Source: Actinomycetales bacterium
GTDB taxonomy: Bacteria > Actinomycetota > Actinomycetes > S36-B12
Assembly: GCA_016125355.1 (NCBI GenBank)
Contig: WGLX01000036.1
Span: 1 to 39,736 of the forward strand
Length of the DNA: 39,736 nucleotides
Direction: 5' to 3'
Shown here: one piece after another, positions 7,646-15,952 of the stretch
Numbering within the stretch: the stretch's first letter is position 1
How the letters are laid out: each line of letters opens with the position of its first letter
Program-made: the position numbers and the translations under genes
The notes under the pieces: model-generated
The model's database searches: none
Told to the model about the DNA's origin: nothing
The model's input: the letters and a program-made list of their open reading frames with translations, nothing else

Positions 7646-9558
7646 GAGACGACCGGAACGCCCGGTGCCGGCAGGTCCGCCATGGGCTTGCGGGCCATCG
7701 AGACGCGGGCGGCATTGACGATCGCGAGCACGTCGATGACCTCTTGGGCGACAGCCCCCAGCAGGGGCGGGAGCAGCCCGACGACAGCCAGCACCATGCC
7801 GATCGCGCTCAGGGCGATGCCCCCGATCGCGGTCTGCAGGGCGATCCGGCGCATCCGCCGTCCGATGTGCAGGAGCTCGTCCAGGCGCTCGAAGGAGGAG
7901 TCGAGCACGACGGCATCGGCCGCCTCGGCCGTGACGTCGTTGTTCTTCCCGAAGGCCACGCCCACCGTGGCCGCTGTCATCGCGGGGGCGTCGTTGATCC
8001 CGTCGCCGAGGAAGACCGTGGGGGCAGCCTCCGTCTCCCGCCGCACGATGTCGAGCTTCTCCTCCGGCGAGACCTGGGCCCGCGCCTCCGAGAGCCCGAC
8101 GCGACCGGCGAGGTACTCCACCTCACTGGATCGGTCGCCGGACAGCAGCATCGTGCGGACCACGTCATGCCGGTGCCCCAGGTGACCGATGAACTCGCGG
8201 GCGCCGACCCGGGGCTCGTCGCGGAACTGCAGCGTCGCTGCGTAGCGATCGTCCACGAGGACGACGCATTCGAGCCCGGCCGCCTCGGGAGGCAGCAGCT
8301 CGAGGAGTTCGGGACGCGAGCGTGCGAGTCCTGCCCGTCCGGTGATGAGCAGCAAGGCTCCGTCCACGCAGGCCCTCAGTCCCGCGCCTGGGATCTCGGT
8401 CACCTCCGTCACCGGCAGGACTGCGATGTCCTCGGTCGCCTCGACGACGGCCACGGCCAGCGGATGACGGCTGTAACGCTCCGCCGATCCCGCGAGCGCC
8501 AGCAGCCGATCCCGATCGATGCCCGGCACCAGGTGCACCGACGTCAGTGTCGGCTTCCCGTAGGTGAGCGTCCCGGTCTTGTCGAAGATCATGGTGCGCG
8601 CGGTGCTGATGCGCTCGAGCATCGACGGGTCCTTGACGATGATCCCGTACCGGGCAGCCAGCGCGATGGCGCCGATGATGGCCACGGGGACGCCGATGAG
8701 CAGTGGGCAGGGCGTCGCGATGACGAGGACGGCGAGGAACCGGTTGGGATCGCCGCTCACCACCCACCCGGCGGTCGCCAGTCCCAGGGCGATGACGGTG
8801 TAGGTCAGGCCCAGCCGGTCCGCCAGCCGGCGCATGGGCGGCTGCTCGGCCTCCGCCTTCTCCAGCACGCCCACGATCTGCGCGTAGCGGCTGTCCTGTG
8901 CAGCGCGCCGGGCCTCGATGACGAGCGCCTCCGTGCTGTTGATGGCTCCGGAGAGGACCTCCGATCCGGGGGTCTTGGGCACGACATACGGCTCGCCCGT
9001 CAGGTACGACTCGTCCATGGCCCCATGCCCCTCACGGACCACGCCGTCGACCGGGCAGATCTCGTGCGGCAGCACGACGACGACATCGCCCACCCGCACC
9101 GATGTCGCCTCCTGGTCGGTGAGCGAGCCGTCCTGCGCGCGCAGGTGCGCGATGGTCGGACTGCGCCGCGCGAGGGCGGCGAGCACCTCGGACGCGCGAG
9201 CCGATGCGGCATCCTCCAGGGCCCGCCCGCCCGAGACCATCAGGGCGATCACTGCCGCGACCAGCCACTCGCTCATGACGCCCGCGGTGACGATCGCGAG
9301 CAGTCCGAGGACGTCGGCGCCGATGCGGCGGCCGATGACGCCCCGCACCACGTCTACGGCCAGGGGCACTCCGACAATGGCGGACATGACCATGAGGGGC
9401 AGGTCGGTCCACCACGCGTCACCGACGGTCAGACGCAGACCGCCCCACAGGGCGATGGCGCCCAGCGTCGCGATGGAGACCTGCCCCTGGCGCGTCGTGG
9501 CCAGGGCCCGAAGGTAGAGACCAGCGCCGTGGCTGCGGCCGGCGGACCGGGCGGCCAT
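7642..9558 (-). CDS. P1B-5-type heavy-metal-translocating P-type ATPase (Nia-like, no metal-binding tail)
   Basis: A 638-residue P-type ATPase exporting a transition metal across the cytoplasmic membrane. It has the phosphorylated aspartate D326 in DKTGTLT, a P1B HP motif (SRHPL) and hinge GDGINDAP. The actuator-loop motif is ESYLTGEP rather than the common TGE context. The membrane metal site is TPC (residues 282-284) plus QEVID (605-609). The combination TPCPL with QExxD is the published signature of subgroup P1B-5 (Ni2+/Fe2+-responsive Nia ATPases), not the CPC of Cu/Zn/Cd pumps. There is no N-terminal heavy-metal domain and none of the C-terminal hemerythrin domain known in Nia. A GAGGGGG run precedes the ATG. 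It lies upstream of hppA with a 163-bp gap. Metal specificity is inferred. Confidence 0.9.
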   Translation of the reverse strand: MAARSAGRSHGAGLYLRALATTRQGQVSIATLGAIALWGGLRLTVGDAWWTDLPLMVMSAIVGVPLAVDVVRGVIGRRIGADVLGLLAIVTAGVMSEWLVAAVIALMVSGGRALEDAASARASEVLAALARRSPTIAHLRAQDGSLTDQEATSVRVGDVVVVLPHEICPVDGVVREGHGAMDESYLTGEPYVVPKTPGSEVLSGAINSTEALVIEARRAAQDSRYAQIVGVLEKAEAEQPPMRRLADRLGLTYTVIALGLATAGWVVSGDPNRFLAVLVIATPCPLLIGVPVAIIGAIALAARYGIIVKDPSMLERISTARTMIFDKTGTLTYGKPTLTSVHLVPGIDRDRLLALAGSAERYSRHPLAVAVVEATEDIAVLPVTEVTEIPGAGLRACVDGALLLITGRAGLARSRPELLELLPPEAAGLECVVLVDDRYAATLQFRDEPRVGAREFIGHLGHRHDVVRTMLLSGDRSSEVEYLAGRVGLSEARAQVSPEEKLDIVRRETEAAPTVFLGDGINDAPAMTAATVGVAFGKNNDVTAEAADAVVLDSSFERLDELLHIGRRMRRIALQTAIGGIALSAIGMVLAVVGLLPPLLGAVAQEVIDVLAIVNAARVSMARKPMADLPAPGVPVVS

Positions 9559-9622
9559 GCGCCCACCCCCTCGACTCAGGGGAGCCGCGCCCGGCCCCCT
9601 TCCATAAGCAGGCCCGCTCGGT

Positions 9623-9961
9623 TCACGCCGAGGGCAGGGCCTCCTCGAGCGTTGCGTGCAGCGGGATCACCGCATCGAGCCCGGTCAGCGAGAAGACCCG
9701 GAGCACGCGCGGGGTCGTGGCCACCACATCGAGGGAGCCGTCGTGCTCGCGTACGTGCTTCAAGCCGGTCACGAGCACGCCGAGTCCCGTCGAGTCGATG
9801 AACTTCACAGCCGTGAGATCGACCACGACGGCGGCTCCGGCGAGCCTGGTCAGGGGGCCGAGCGTGGACTCCAGCTCGGGTGCCGTGTGCACGTCCAGCT
9901 CGCCGGCCACGGTGAGGACGGTGCGGCCGGACCGCTCCGATGACTGCACGCTGAACTGCAT
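9623..9961 (-). CDS. STAS-domain anti-sigma-factor antagonist (SpoIIAA/RsbV-like)
   Basis: A 112-residue single STAS domain. The conserved loop FIDSTGLGVLV carries the phosphorylatable serine S57 (D-S-T-G context). This family releases sigma factors by binding an anti-sigma kinase in the unphosphorylated state. No partner kinase or sigma gene is in the window. The start at 9961 has CACAGT exactly 6 nt upstream and no Shine-Dalgarno, suggesting a leaderless message. Divergent from the helicase, 48 bp apart. Downstream lies the metal ATPase, with a 64-bp gap. Confidence 0.92.
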   Translation of the reverse strand: MQFSVQSSERSGRTVLTVAGELDVHTAPELESTLGPLTRLAGAAVVVDLTAVKFIDSTGLGVLVTGLKHVREHDGSLDVVATTPRVLRVFSLTGLDAVIPLHATLEEALPSA

Positions 9962-9967
9962 GCTTCT

Positions 9968-10003
9968 ACTGTGGCACAGGCTCACCCCGGGTCGCCCCAC
10001 AAT
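9968..10003. promoter_or_regulatory. Compact divergent promoter region, STAS / helicase
   Basis: The 48-bp divergent spacer holds two NANNNT -10-like boxes: CACAGT (minus, 9968-9973) and CACAAT (plus, 9998-10003). Each is exactly 6 nt from the start codon of its gene, consistent with leaderless transcription both ways. Both lack the T at position 1, so support is moderate. Confidence 0.4.
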
Positions 10004-10009
10004 GGGGGG

Positions 10010-12307
10010 ATGCGCGAACTCCTCGACCGCCTGTCCATCGGGCGGCCCGGTCGCCTGGTGCACGTGCATGAGGTGCCGATGCGCGCGGCGCAGTCCCGGC
10101 AGTGGCCGGAGTGGGTGTCCCCCGCCATCTCCACCGCCTACCGCGAGCGTGGAGTGGAGCGTCCCTGGTCGCACCAGGTGACGGCTGCCGACGCCGCCCA
10201 CGCGGGCCGCCATGTCGCGCTGGCGACCGGCACGGCATCCGGCAAGTCGATGGCCTTCGGCATGGTCGCCCTGCAGGAGATCCTCGACGGCACGCACGCA
10301 CCCGACGGCCGCGGCGCGACGGTGCTGTACCTGTCGCCGACGAAGGCACTGGCCCACGACCAGGCGGCCTCCCTGCAGGCCCTCGGCCTGCCGTGGCTCC
10401 GCGCGGCGACCTACGACGGTGACACCCCGAGCGAGGAGCGCCAGTGGGTCCGTCAGCACGCGTCGTATGTCCTCACGAACCCGGACCTGCTCCACCACTC
10501 CCTGCTGCCCGGGCATCGCACCTGGGCGCCCTTCCTCCGCCGCCTGCGACTGGTCGTCATCGACGAGGCACACGCGTACCGGGGCGTGACCGGCGCTCAC
10601 GTGGCCGCGGTGGTGCGCCGACTGCGCCGGATCGCGGCGCACTACGGCGCCCAGCCGACGGTCTTCGTGGCATCGGCCACCATGTCCGACCCGGAGGTCG
10701 CGGCGGCCCGTCTCATCGGTGCACCGGCGGTCGCCGTCACCGAGGACGGCTCCCCGCGGCCAGGCAGCGTCCTCGGCTTCTGGGAGCCACCCTTGGTGAC
10801 CTCCCCGAGCGGCGCGCAGTCACGCCGCAGCGCCGTCGCCGAGACCGCCGACCTGCTCGCCGACTGCGTCGTCGAGGGACGCCAGGCGCTCGCCTTCGTC
10901 CGCAGTCGACGCGCCGCCGAGACCACGGCTCTCATGACCCGCGACCTGCTCGCCGACGTCGACCCGGGACTGCCGGATCAGGTGGCCGCCTACCGTGGGG
11001 GCTACCTCCCGGAGGAGCGCCGGGCCCTCGAGGCGGCGATGCGGTCCGGGGCGATCCGCGCGCTCGCGACCACGAATGCGCTCGAGCTCGGCATCGACAT
11101 CAGCGGACTCGACGTGGTGCTGGTGACCGGCTGGCCCGGCACCCGGGCGAGCCTGTGGCAGCAGCTCGGTCGGGCAGGGCGGTCCGGCACGGACGCGGTC
11201 GGCGTCTTCGTGGCGCGAGACGACCCGCTGGATGGCTACCTCGTCCACCATCCCGTCGCGGTGGTCGGCCGTCCGGTCGAGGCGAGCGTCTTCGACCCCG
11301 CCAACCCCTACGTCCTCGCACCCCACCTGTGCGCGGCCGCTGCAGAACTGGCCCTGACCGAGGAGTCCCTCGCATCGTGGTTCCCGGCGATCGCCCGCGC
11401 CATCGTGGACGACCTGGTCCGGCTCGGCATGCTGCGCGAGCGGCCGACCGGCTGGTACTGGACGCGCCCCGAACGGGCATCCGACCTCACCGACCTCCGG
11501 GGCAGCGGGGGCGGCCCCGTTCGGGTCATCGAGTCGGGCACCGGCCGACTGCTCGGCACGGTGGACCGGTCCAGCGCCCCCGGAACCGTGCATCCGGGTG
11601 CCGTGTACGTGCATCAGGGCACGTCCCACGTGGTCGAGTCCTTGGACCTGGACGAGTCCGTGGCCGCCGTCGTGGTGGAGGACGTCGACTACTCGACGCT
11701 GTCGCGCTCGATCAGCGACATCCGGGTGGTCGAGGAGTTCGAGGCCGACCGCACCGGCACGGTGCACCGGGGGGTCGTCGAAGTGACTTCGCAGGTGGTC
11801 TCCTTCCAGCGGCGGCGGCCCACCGGGGAGAGCCTCGGAGAGGAGCCGCTGGACCTTCCTCCGCAGACCCTGACCACGCAAGCCGTGTGGTGGACCGTGC
11901 CCGAGGACGCCCTGGCCCGCGTCGGCGTCAGACCCGCAGACACTCCCGGGGCGGCACACGCCGCCGAGCACGCGGCCATCGGGCTGCTTCCGCTCTTCGC
12001 CACCTGCGACCGCTGGGACCTGGGCGGAGTGTCCACCGCCGAGCATCCCGACACGGGGTGCCCGTCGGTGTTCGTCTACGACGGCTACCCGGGCGGGGCC
12101 GGCTTCGCCGAGCACGGCTTCCGGGTCGCCCGCGACTGGCTCGAGGCGACGCGTGCCACGATCGCCGAGTGCGACTGCGCGACGGGATGCCCCGCGTGCA
12201 TCCAGTCACCGAAGTGCGGCAACGGGAACGAGCCGCTCGACAAGGACGGCGCCGTGACCTTCCTCAGCACGGTGCTGGGCCTCATGGCGGCCCCGCCCGG
12301 GCCGTGA
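10010..12307 (+). CDS. DEAH-box DNA helicase of the MrfA/Hrq1 (YprA) family with C-terminal zinc-binding DUF1998 domain
   Basis: A 765-residue SF2 helicase. Walker A ATGTASGKS is at residues 72-80, DEAH at 185-188, motif III SATM follows, and motif VI contains QQLGRAGRSG. The C-terminal third ends in a cysteine cluster (CDC..GCPAC..SPKC) like the four-cysteine zinc site of MrfA. Family members unwind DNA and act in repair of crosslinks or bulky adducts (MrfA: mitomycin repair). The same gene flanks the Tad locus in mycobacteria (Rv3649). ATG 10010 is preferred over GTG 9971: family proteins begin with a short DxL...VH segment, and CACAAT is 6 nt upstream. The 3' end overlaps the minus-strand TadE-like gene by 26 bp. 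Confidence 0.92.
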   Translation: MRELLDRLSIGRPGRLVHVHEVPMRAAQSRQWPEWVSPAISTAYRERGVERPWSHQVTAADAAHAGRHVALATGTASGKSMAFGMVALQEILDGTHAPDGRGATVLYLSPTKALAHDQAASLQALGLPWLRAATYDGDTPSEERQWVRQHASYVLTNPDLLHHSLLPGHRTWAPFLRRLRLVVIDEAHAYRGVTGAHVAAVVRRLRRIAAHYGAQPTVFVASATMSDPEVAAARLIGAPAVAVTEDGSPRPGSVLGFWEPPLVTSPSGAQSRRSAVAETADLLADCVVEGRQALAFVRSRRAAETTALMTRDLLADVDPGLPDQVAAYRGGYLPEERRALEAAMRSGAIRALATTNALELGIDISGLDVVLVTGWPGTRASLWQQLGRAGRSGTDAVGVFVARDDPLDGYLVHHPVAVVGRPVEASVFDPANPYVLAPHLCAAAAELALTEESLASWFPAIARAIVDDLVRLGMLRERPTGWYWTRPERASDLTDLRGSGGGPVRVIESGTGRLLGTVDRSSAPGTVHPGAVYVHQGTSHVVESLDLDESVAAVVVEDVDYSTLSRSISDIRVVEEFEADRTGTVHRGVVEVTSQVVSFQRRRPTGESLGEEPLDLPPQTLTTQAVWWTVPEDALARVGVRPADTPGAAHAAEHAAIGLLPLFATCDRWDLGGVSTAEHPDTGCPSVFVYDGYPGGAGFAEHGFRVARDWLEATRATIAECDCATGCPACIQSPKCGNGNEPLDKDGAVTFLSTVLGLMAAPPGP

Positions 12308-12656
12308 CCTCGAGCCGGTCATGCGGATGGCCGAGGAGGGCAAGGAGCCGCGCGGGGACGCGGCCCGCGTCGCCGGCCACCGTCACGACCGCGTCGAGCC
12401 CCTGAATGACGCAGGCGCTGAGCTCGAGGCCGTTGGCGAGCGCCGTCTCCTCCGCCGCAGCACACGGATCCGTCATGGCCTCGGCCGCAGCCAGCGCGGC
12501 GAGGTCGGCGACCGACGCGACTGCGGCGTGTCGGACGGCCAGCCCTGCCACCAGCAGGCCACCCAGCGCCACCGCCATGAGCGCCTGCATCAGGAGCACC
12601 GCCATAAGCAGCGCAGCGCCTCGGTCGCGCCCAATCGCGACCACTCCTGCTGTCAC
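12282..12656 (-). CDS. TadE-like secretion-neighbourhood protein (Rv3654c-like)
   Basis: A 124-residue protein. A short basic start (VAIGRDRGAALL) precedes one transmembrane helix (about 17-42, MAVLLMQALMAVALGGLLVAG), then a small extracytoplasmic part with two cysteines. This matches the TadE/TadG-like minor pseudopilin family encoded last in actinobacterial tad operons. GTG 12656 overlaps the stop of the preceding TadE gene (GTGA), with GGAG 5 nt upstream inside that gene. The last 26 bp overlap the convergent helicase gene. The family assignment rests partly on position. Confidence 0.75.
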   Translation of the reverse strand: MTAGVVAIGRDRGAALLMAVLLMQALMAVALGGLLVAGLAVRHAAVASVADLAALAAAEAMTDPCAAAEETALANGLELSACVIQGLDAVVTVAGDAGRVPARLLALLGHPHDRLEVTARAGPP

Positions 12657-13030
12657 GACCACTCCTGGGGCACGGTCAAGTGCGAGCGCAGGGGGACGGT
12701 GATGCCCGCCAGCAGCGGGACGGGCGCGGCCACCTCCCGCGCGGCCTCCACCTCGACGCCACCACTCGTCCGCTGCACGGAGACCACCGCCCCCGGAACG
12801 GCATCCTCCGCAGCCGCGACGGCCGATGGCAGGTCGACGCCCCGGGCCACGTCGCGGGCCACCTGACGGGCGATCTCCTGCAGCGCCAGTGCCGAACTGC
12901 CCAGCGTGACCGCCCACGCCAGGGCCGCAGCGACCATCAGGAGGACCGGGATCGCGATGGCGGTCTCGACCAGGACGCTCCCCGAGTCCGGGAGGCGGGC
13001 CTCCCGGACTCGGATCGCAAACCCACTCAC
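12653..13030 (-). CDS. TadE-family pseudopilin
   Basis: A 125-residue protein with a basic N-terminus and the TadE signature DSGSVLVETAIAIPVLL (residues about 15-31). This has a glutamate five residues into the hydrophobic helix, then a 95-residue extracytoplasmic part. TadE proteins are minor pseudopilins of Tad/Flp pilus machines. GTG 13030 starts 3 nt after the Flp-like pilin stop. No strong ribosome site is seen, so translational coupling is likely. The stop overlaps the next gene. Confidence 0.85.
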   Translation of the reverse strand: MSGFAIRVREARLPDSGSVLVETAIAIPVLLMVAAALAWAVTLGSSALALQEIARQVARDVARGVDLPSAVAAAEDAVPGAVVSVQRTSGGVEVEAAREVAAPVPLLAGITVPLRSHLTVPQEWS

Positions 13031-13033
13031 TCG

Positions 13034-13216
13034 CTATCCCGTGAACGCGCGGAGCGCCTGCGAGAGCACACTCCACAGCAGGTCCCGCACCTCCGGACTC
13101 GTGAGCAGCTTGATGAGCACACCCCCGAGACCGGCGACTGCCACCGTGCCGACCGCGTACTCGGCGGTCGACAGCCCCTCGTCGCCTCGCGGCATTCCCT
13201 TGATGACCGTGCGCAT
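13034..13216 (-). CDS. Flp-type major pilin precursor (DUF4244-like)
   Basis: A 60-residue protein. The basic leader MRTVIKGMPRGDEG is followed by LSTAEYAVGTVAVAG. Cleavage after Gly14 would leave Leu1 and the Glu5-Tyr6 pair that defines Flp pilins. One hydrophobic helix and a short tail follow. ATG 13216 has AGGAAGG 5-6 nt upstream. The larger in-frame ORF extends upstream to 13357 but crosses a strong hairpin (13256-13283), so I reject that start. Separated from tadC by 162 bp, the longest gap in the operon, and probably expressed at a different level. No prepilin peptidase gene is in the window. Confidence 0.85.
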   Translation of the reverse strand: MRTVIKGMPRGDEGLSTAEYAVGTVAVAGLGGVLIKLLTSPEVRDLLWSVLSQALRAFTG

Positions 13217-13255
13217 GCCGTCCTTCCTGCCGCTAGAGCGGCGGTACCGACCCTC

Positions 13256-13283
13256 GGCACCGACGACCGAGGTCGTCGGTGCC
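13256..13283. other. 13-bp-stem hairpin between tadC and the pilin gene
   Basis: Perfect arms GGCACCGACGACC / GGTCGTCGGTGCC with a 2-nt centre, 40 nt upstream of the pilin ATG. No T-tract follows on the minus strand. Possible roles are a partial terminator for the upstream cpaE-tadC message, or a 5' stabilising stem that raises pilin mRNA. Confidence 0.7.
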
Positions 13284-13378
13284 CACCGTCGCGTCCGTGC
13301 GGTCGGTCCGACAGGTGCCGATGCCGGGCTGGGGACCGCTGACCAGGCTGGGTCCAAACTGTGGTCGACGCATCGCGT

Positions 13379-14101
13379 TCAGCCCAGCCCGGTCACCGCG
13401 GAGGCAAGGGAGACGACGACGGGCACCACGCCGAGAAGGAGGAAGGCCGGCAGGAAGCAGGCTGCGAGCGGACCCACGGCACGCACGCCGGCAGCGCGCG
13501 CGGCGACGTCGACGGCGCGGCGTCGCTCCCTTCGCAGGTCGTTCGCGACCGCCGCCAGCGTCGAGGCGAGAGGTGCCCCCGTGGTGGTAGCCCGCACCAC
13601 GGACTCGACGATCGAAGACCACGCTCCCCCATCGTCGACCAGTCGCCATGCCTCGGGCACGTCCGCACCGAGGTCGAGCGCGATCACCACCGGCCTGAGG
13701 GCAGCGGCTCCGGGTTCGTCGAACGCCTCGGCCACGGCATGAACCGCGGCCCGGGTTCCTGCGCCCGCCGCCAGCGTCGCCGCAAGCAGATCGGCGAGCA
13801 GCGGCGCCTGCCTCTCCAGGGCCTCGCGCCGACGCCGGGTGACCATGGGCTCGAGGCGTCCGAGCCAGCGCGGCAGCAGGACGAGGCAGGCCAGTCCCAC
13901 GGGCGGGCCAAGGGGCCAGCCGAGCACGAGGGTGACGGCGACTCCGGCGACGGCACCCGCAAGGACACGATGGCGCCCCACCGCCCGCGGCCCGTCGCGC
14001 CCGCGTCCAGCGCCGTGCCCGCGGAACAGGGATCGCCTCTCCGCCGGGGGTCCCAGCCACATCCACGCGGCCGCGGACCAGAGGGCGGCGCTCAGGGCCA
14101 T
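13379..14101 (-). CDS. tadC: TadC-like inner-membrane platform protein (type II secretion F domain)
   Basis: A 240-residue protein with N-terminal hydrophobic helices and a basic stretch. The cytoplasmic helical domain reads QAPLLADLLAATLAAGAGTRAAV...W..IV...ATTTGAPLA. A C-terminal membrane pair ends in FLPAFLLLGVVPVVVSL. This is the T2SSF fold that forms the platform for pilus assembly with CpaF. ATG 14101 overlaps the tadB stop by one base (TGATG). It is the last gene before the gap and hairpin preceding the pilin. Confidence 0.85.
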   Translation of the reverse strand: MALSAALWSAAAWMWLGPPAERRSLFRGHGAGRGRDGPRAVGRHRVLAGAVAGVAVTLVLGWPLGPPVGLACLVLLPRWLGRLEPMVTRRRREALERQAPLLADLLAATLAAGAGTRAAVHAVAEAFDEPGAAALRPVVIALDLGADVPEAWRLVDDGGAWSSIVESVVRATTTGAPLASTLAAVANDLRRERRRAVDVAARAAGVRAVGPLAACFLPAFLLLGVVPVVVSLASAVTGLG

Positions 14102-14817
14102 CACAGCTGCCGCTCCACGGAGGTCGCGATGCGGCCCGTCCACCACAGGCCGAGCAGGATCAGCGCCACCCCCGCTCCCAGGCAGAGACGCCCTGAGGCG
14201 GAGCCGGTCAGCCACGCGATCGGATCCGCGCCGAGCAGCACGCCGAACACCACGCCGATGAGGGGCAGGCCCGCCAGCATCCGGGCGGTCGCCCGGGGCA
14301 CGGCCAGCTGTCCCTCGAGGGCCACCTGCACCTCCTCGGCGACCCGAGCCGATTCGGCCAGTCGGGACACGGAAGCGGCCAGTCCGGCACCGGAACGCTC
14401 GCCGACACTCCAGCACGCGGCGAGCTGTCTCAGCACGGGCACATTGGCCCCGTCTCGGAACAGGGCCGCGGTGATGTCTCCTCCGGACCTCGCCGCCGCG
14501 GCCGCGATCGGCCACGGTGGGGCGTCCCCACCCCCGCGGATCAGCGCCACGCTGGGCACCTGCCCGGCCTCGAGCTCGGCCACCAGGGCCGTGAGCGACC
14601 GGATCACGACGGCCCGACGCCCGGCGCTCCGACGCCGGGCGGCCGGCCCTACGCGCCATCGGTTCCGTGCCATGGCGGCCCGATCCCGGAGCGCGGGCCA
14701 CCGCCGGCCCGGCACGCACAGGCGGCGAAGCCGGACGTCACCGCGCCGCGGCACCACCCACCAGCCCACCAGGACGGCCCCCGCCAGCGCCGCAGCCGCA
14801 GCGACCAGATCAGGCAC
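14101..14817 (-). CDS. tadB: TadB-like inner-membrane platform protein (type II secretion F domain)
   Basis: A protein of about 238 residues. One helix is at the N-terminus, then a basic linker, a T2SSF helical domain (SLTALVAELEAGQVPSVAL...RQLAACWSVGERSGAGLA) and two C-terminal helices. It pairs with TadC as the membrane platform driven by CpaF. Start choice is uncertain. GTG 14817 (used here) has GGAG about 10 nt upstream; TTG 14823 has the same GGAG at 4 nt. Both overlap the end of cpaF, so translation is coupled. Confidence 0.82.
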   Translation of the reverse strand: MPDLVAAAAALAGAVLVGWWVVPRRGDVRLRRLCVPGRRWPALRDRAAMARNRWRVGPAARRRSAGRRAVVIRSLTALVAELEAGQVPSVALIRGGGDAPPWPIAAAAARSGGDITAALFRDGANVPVLRQLAACWSVGERSGAGLAASVSRLAESARVAEEVQVALEGQLAVPRATARMLAGLPLIGVVFGVLLGADPIAWLTGSASGRLCLGAGVALILLGLWWTGRIATSVERQL

Positions 14818-15952
14818 CGGCAAGGCGCTCCGCCAGTGCGCTCATCGCGACGCCCGGCACCAGGCGTCCGTCCACGCGCACCAGTGCGGGAACCGTCTGC
14901 ACGAACCCTGCCTCGTCACGTCGCAACAGGTGCACGCCGGCGATGACGCGACGCCCATCGTCGCGTCCGAGGTGGAGCACGGCATCGATGCCGGCCGCCA
15001 TGAGCGCATGGACCGCCTGACGGTCCAGTCCGGCCATCAGCCCGAGTGCCTCGAGGCGGGCGGGCACGTCCTCGGCCGAGTTCGCATGCACCGTGCCGCA
15101 GCCGCCCTCGTGGCCGGTGTTCATCGCCGAGAGCAGTTCGACGACCTCCGCGCCTCGGACCTCGCCGACCACCAGGCGGTCCGGTCGCATCCGCAGCGCC
15201 TGGCGCACGAGATCGCGGAGGGTCACCTGACCGGCACCCTCGATGTTCGCGGGCCGCGCCTGCATGCGGGCGAGGTGCGGATGCTCGGGGGCCAGCTCGG
15301 AGGCGTCCTCGACGATGACGATCCGCTCACCATGCGGGACCTCGCCGAGCAACGCGCCGAGCACCGTCGTCTTGCCCGACCCCGTGCCACCGCTCACCAG
15401 GAAGGCCAGCCGTGCGCTCACCATCCCGCGCAACAGCGCCGCGCCCTCAGCGTCCACCGCACCACGGGCCACCAGGTCGTCGACGCGGAAGCGTCGAGCG
15501 CTCGGGACGCGCAGCGAGATCAGCGTGCCATCGACGGCGATCGGCGGCACGACGCAATGCAGCCGGATGCCGGAGCCGAGTCGGGCGTCCACGTAGGGGC
15601 TGGCATCGTCGAGTCGTCGTCCCGCGGACGCGGCCAGCCGCTGCGCGAGGGCGCGCACCTCGTCATCCGCCTCGAAGGTCACCTCCGTGCGCGTGAGGCC
15701 GTCGCCGCAATCGACCCAGACGCTGCGCGGCCCGTTGACGACGACGTCCGTGACCCCCGGCAGCGCCAGCAGCGGCTCGAGAGGGCCGGCCCCGACGAGA
15801 TCGCTGCGCAGACGGCCGCTGAGCTCGAGCACCGTGTCGTCGCCGAGCACGATCCCCTCAGCCCGGAGCGCTGCGGCAACGCGGCCGGGCGTGGCCTCGC
15901 CGTTCTCCGCGACCAGCCGCGCCCGAACCCGGTCGACCAGGCCCGCACTCAT
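14810..15952 (-). CDS. cpaF: CpaF/TadA-type secretion ATPase
   Basis: A 380-residue hexameric ATPase that powers pilus assembly. It has Walker [10 protein letters not shown] at residues 188-196, the Walker B region [10 protein letters not shown] near 211-220, the Asp/His boxes of type II/IV secretion ATPases ([31 protein letters not shown]) and an N-terminal domain with [14 protein letters not shown] 15952 overlaps the cpaE stop (ATGA). In mycobacteria the matching gene is Rv3659c. Confidence 0.95.
   Translation of the reverse strand: MSAGLVDRVRARLVAENGEATPGRVAAALRAEGIVLGDDTVLELSGRLRSDLVGAGPLEPLLALPGVTDVVVNGPRSVWVDCGDGLTRTEVTFEADDEVRALAQRLAASAGRRLDDASPYVDARLGSGIRLHCVVPPIAVDGTLISLRVPSARRFRVDDLVARGAVDAEGAALLRGMVSARLAFLVSGGTGSGKTTVLGALLGEVPHGERIVIVEDASELAPEHPHLARMQARPANIEGAGQVTLRDLVRQALRMRPDRLVVGEVRGAEVVELLSAMNTGHEGGCGTVHANSAEDVPARLEALGLMAGLDRQAVHALMAAGIDAVLHLGRDDGRRVIAGVHLLRRDEAGFVQTVPALVRVDGRLVPGVAMSALAERLAGA

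Noticed and set aside
13034-13357. Longer 107-residue start for the pilin
   Set aside because: The extra N-terminus has no prepilin features, would be translated through a 13-bp hairpin, and ATG 13216 has a proper ribosome site.
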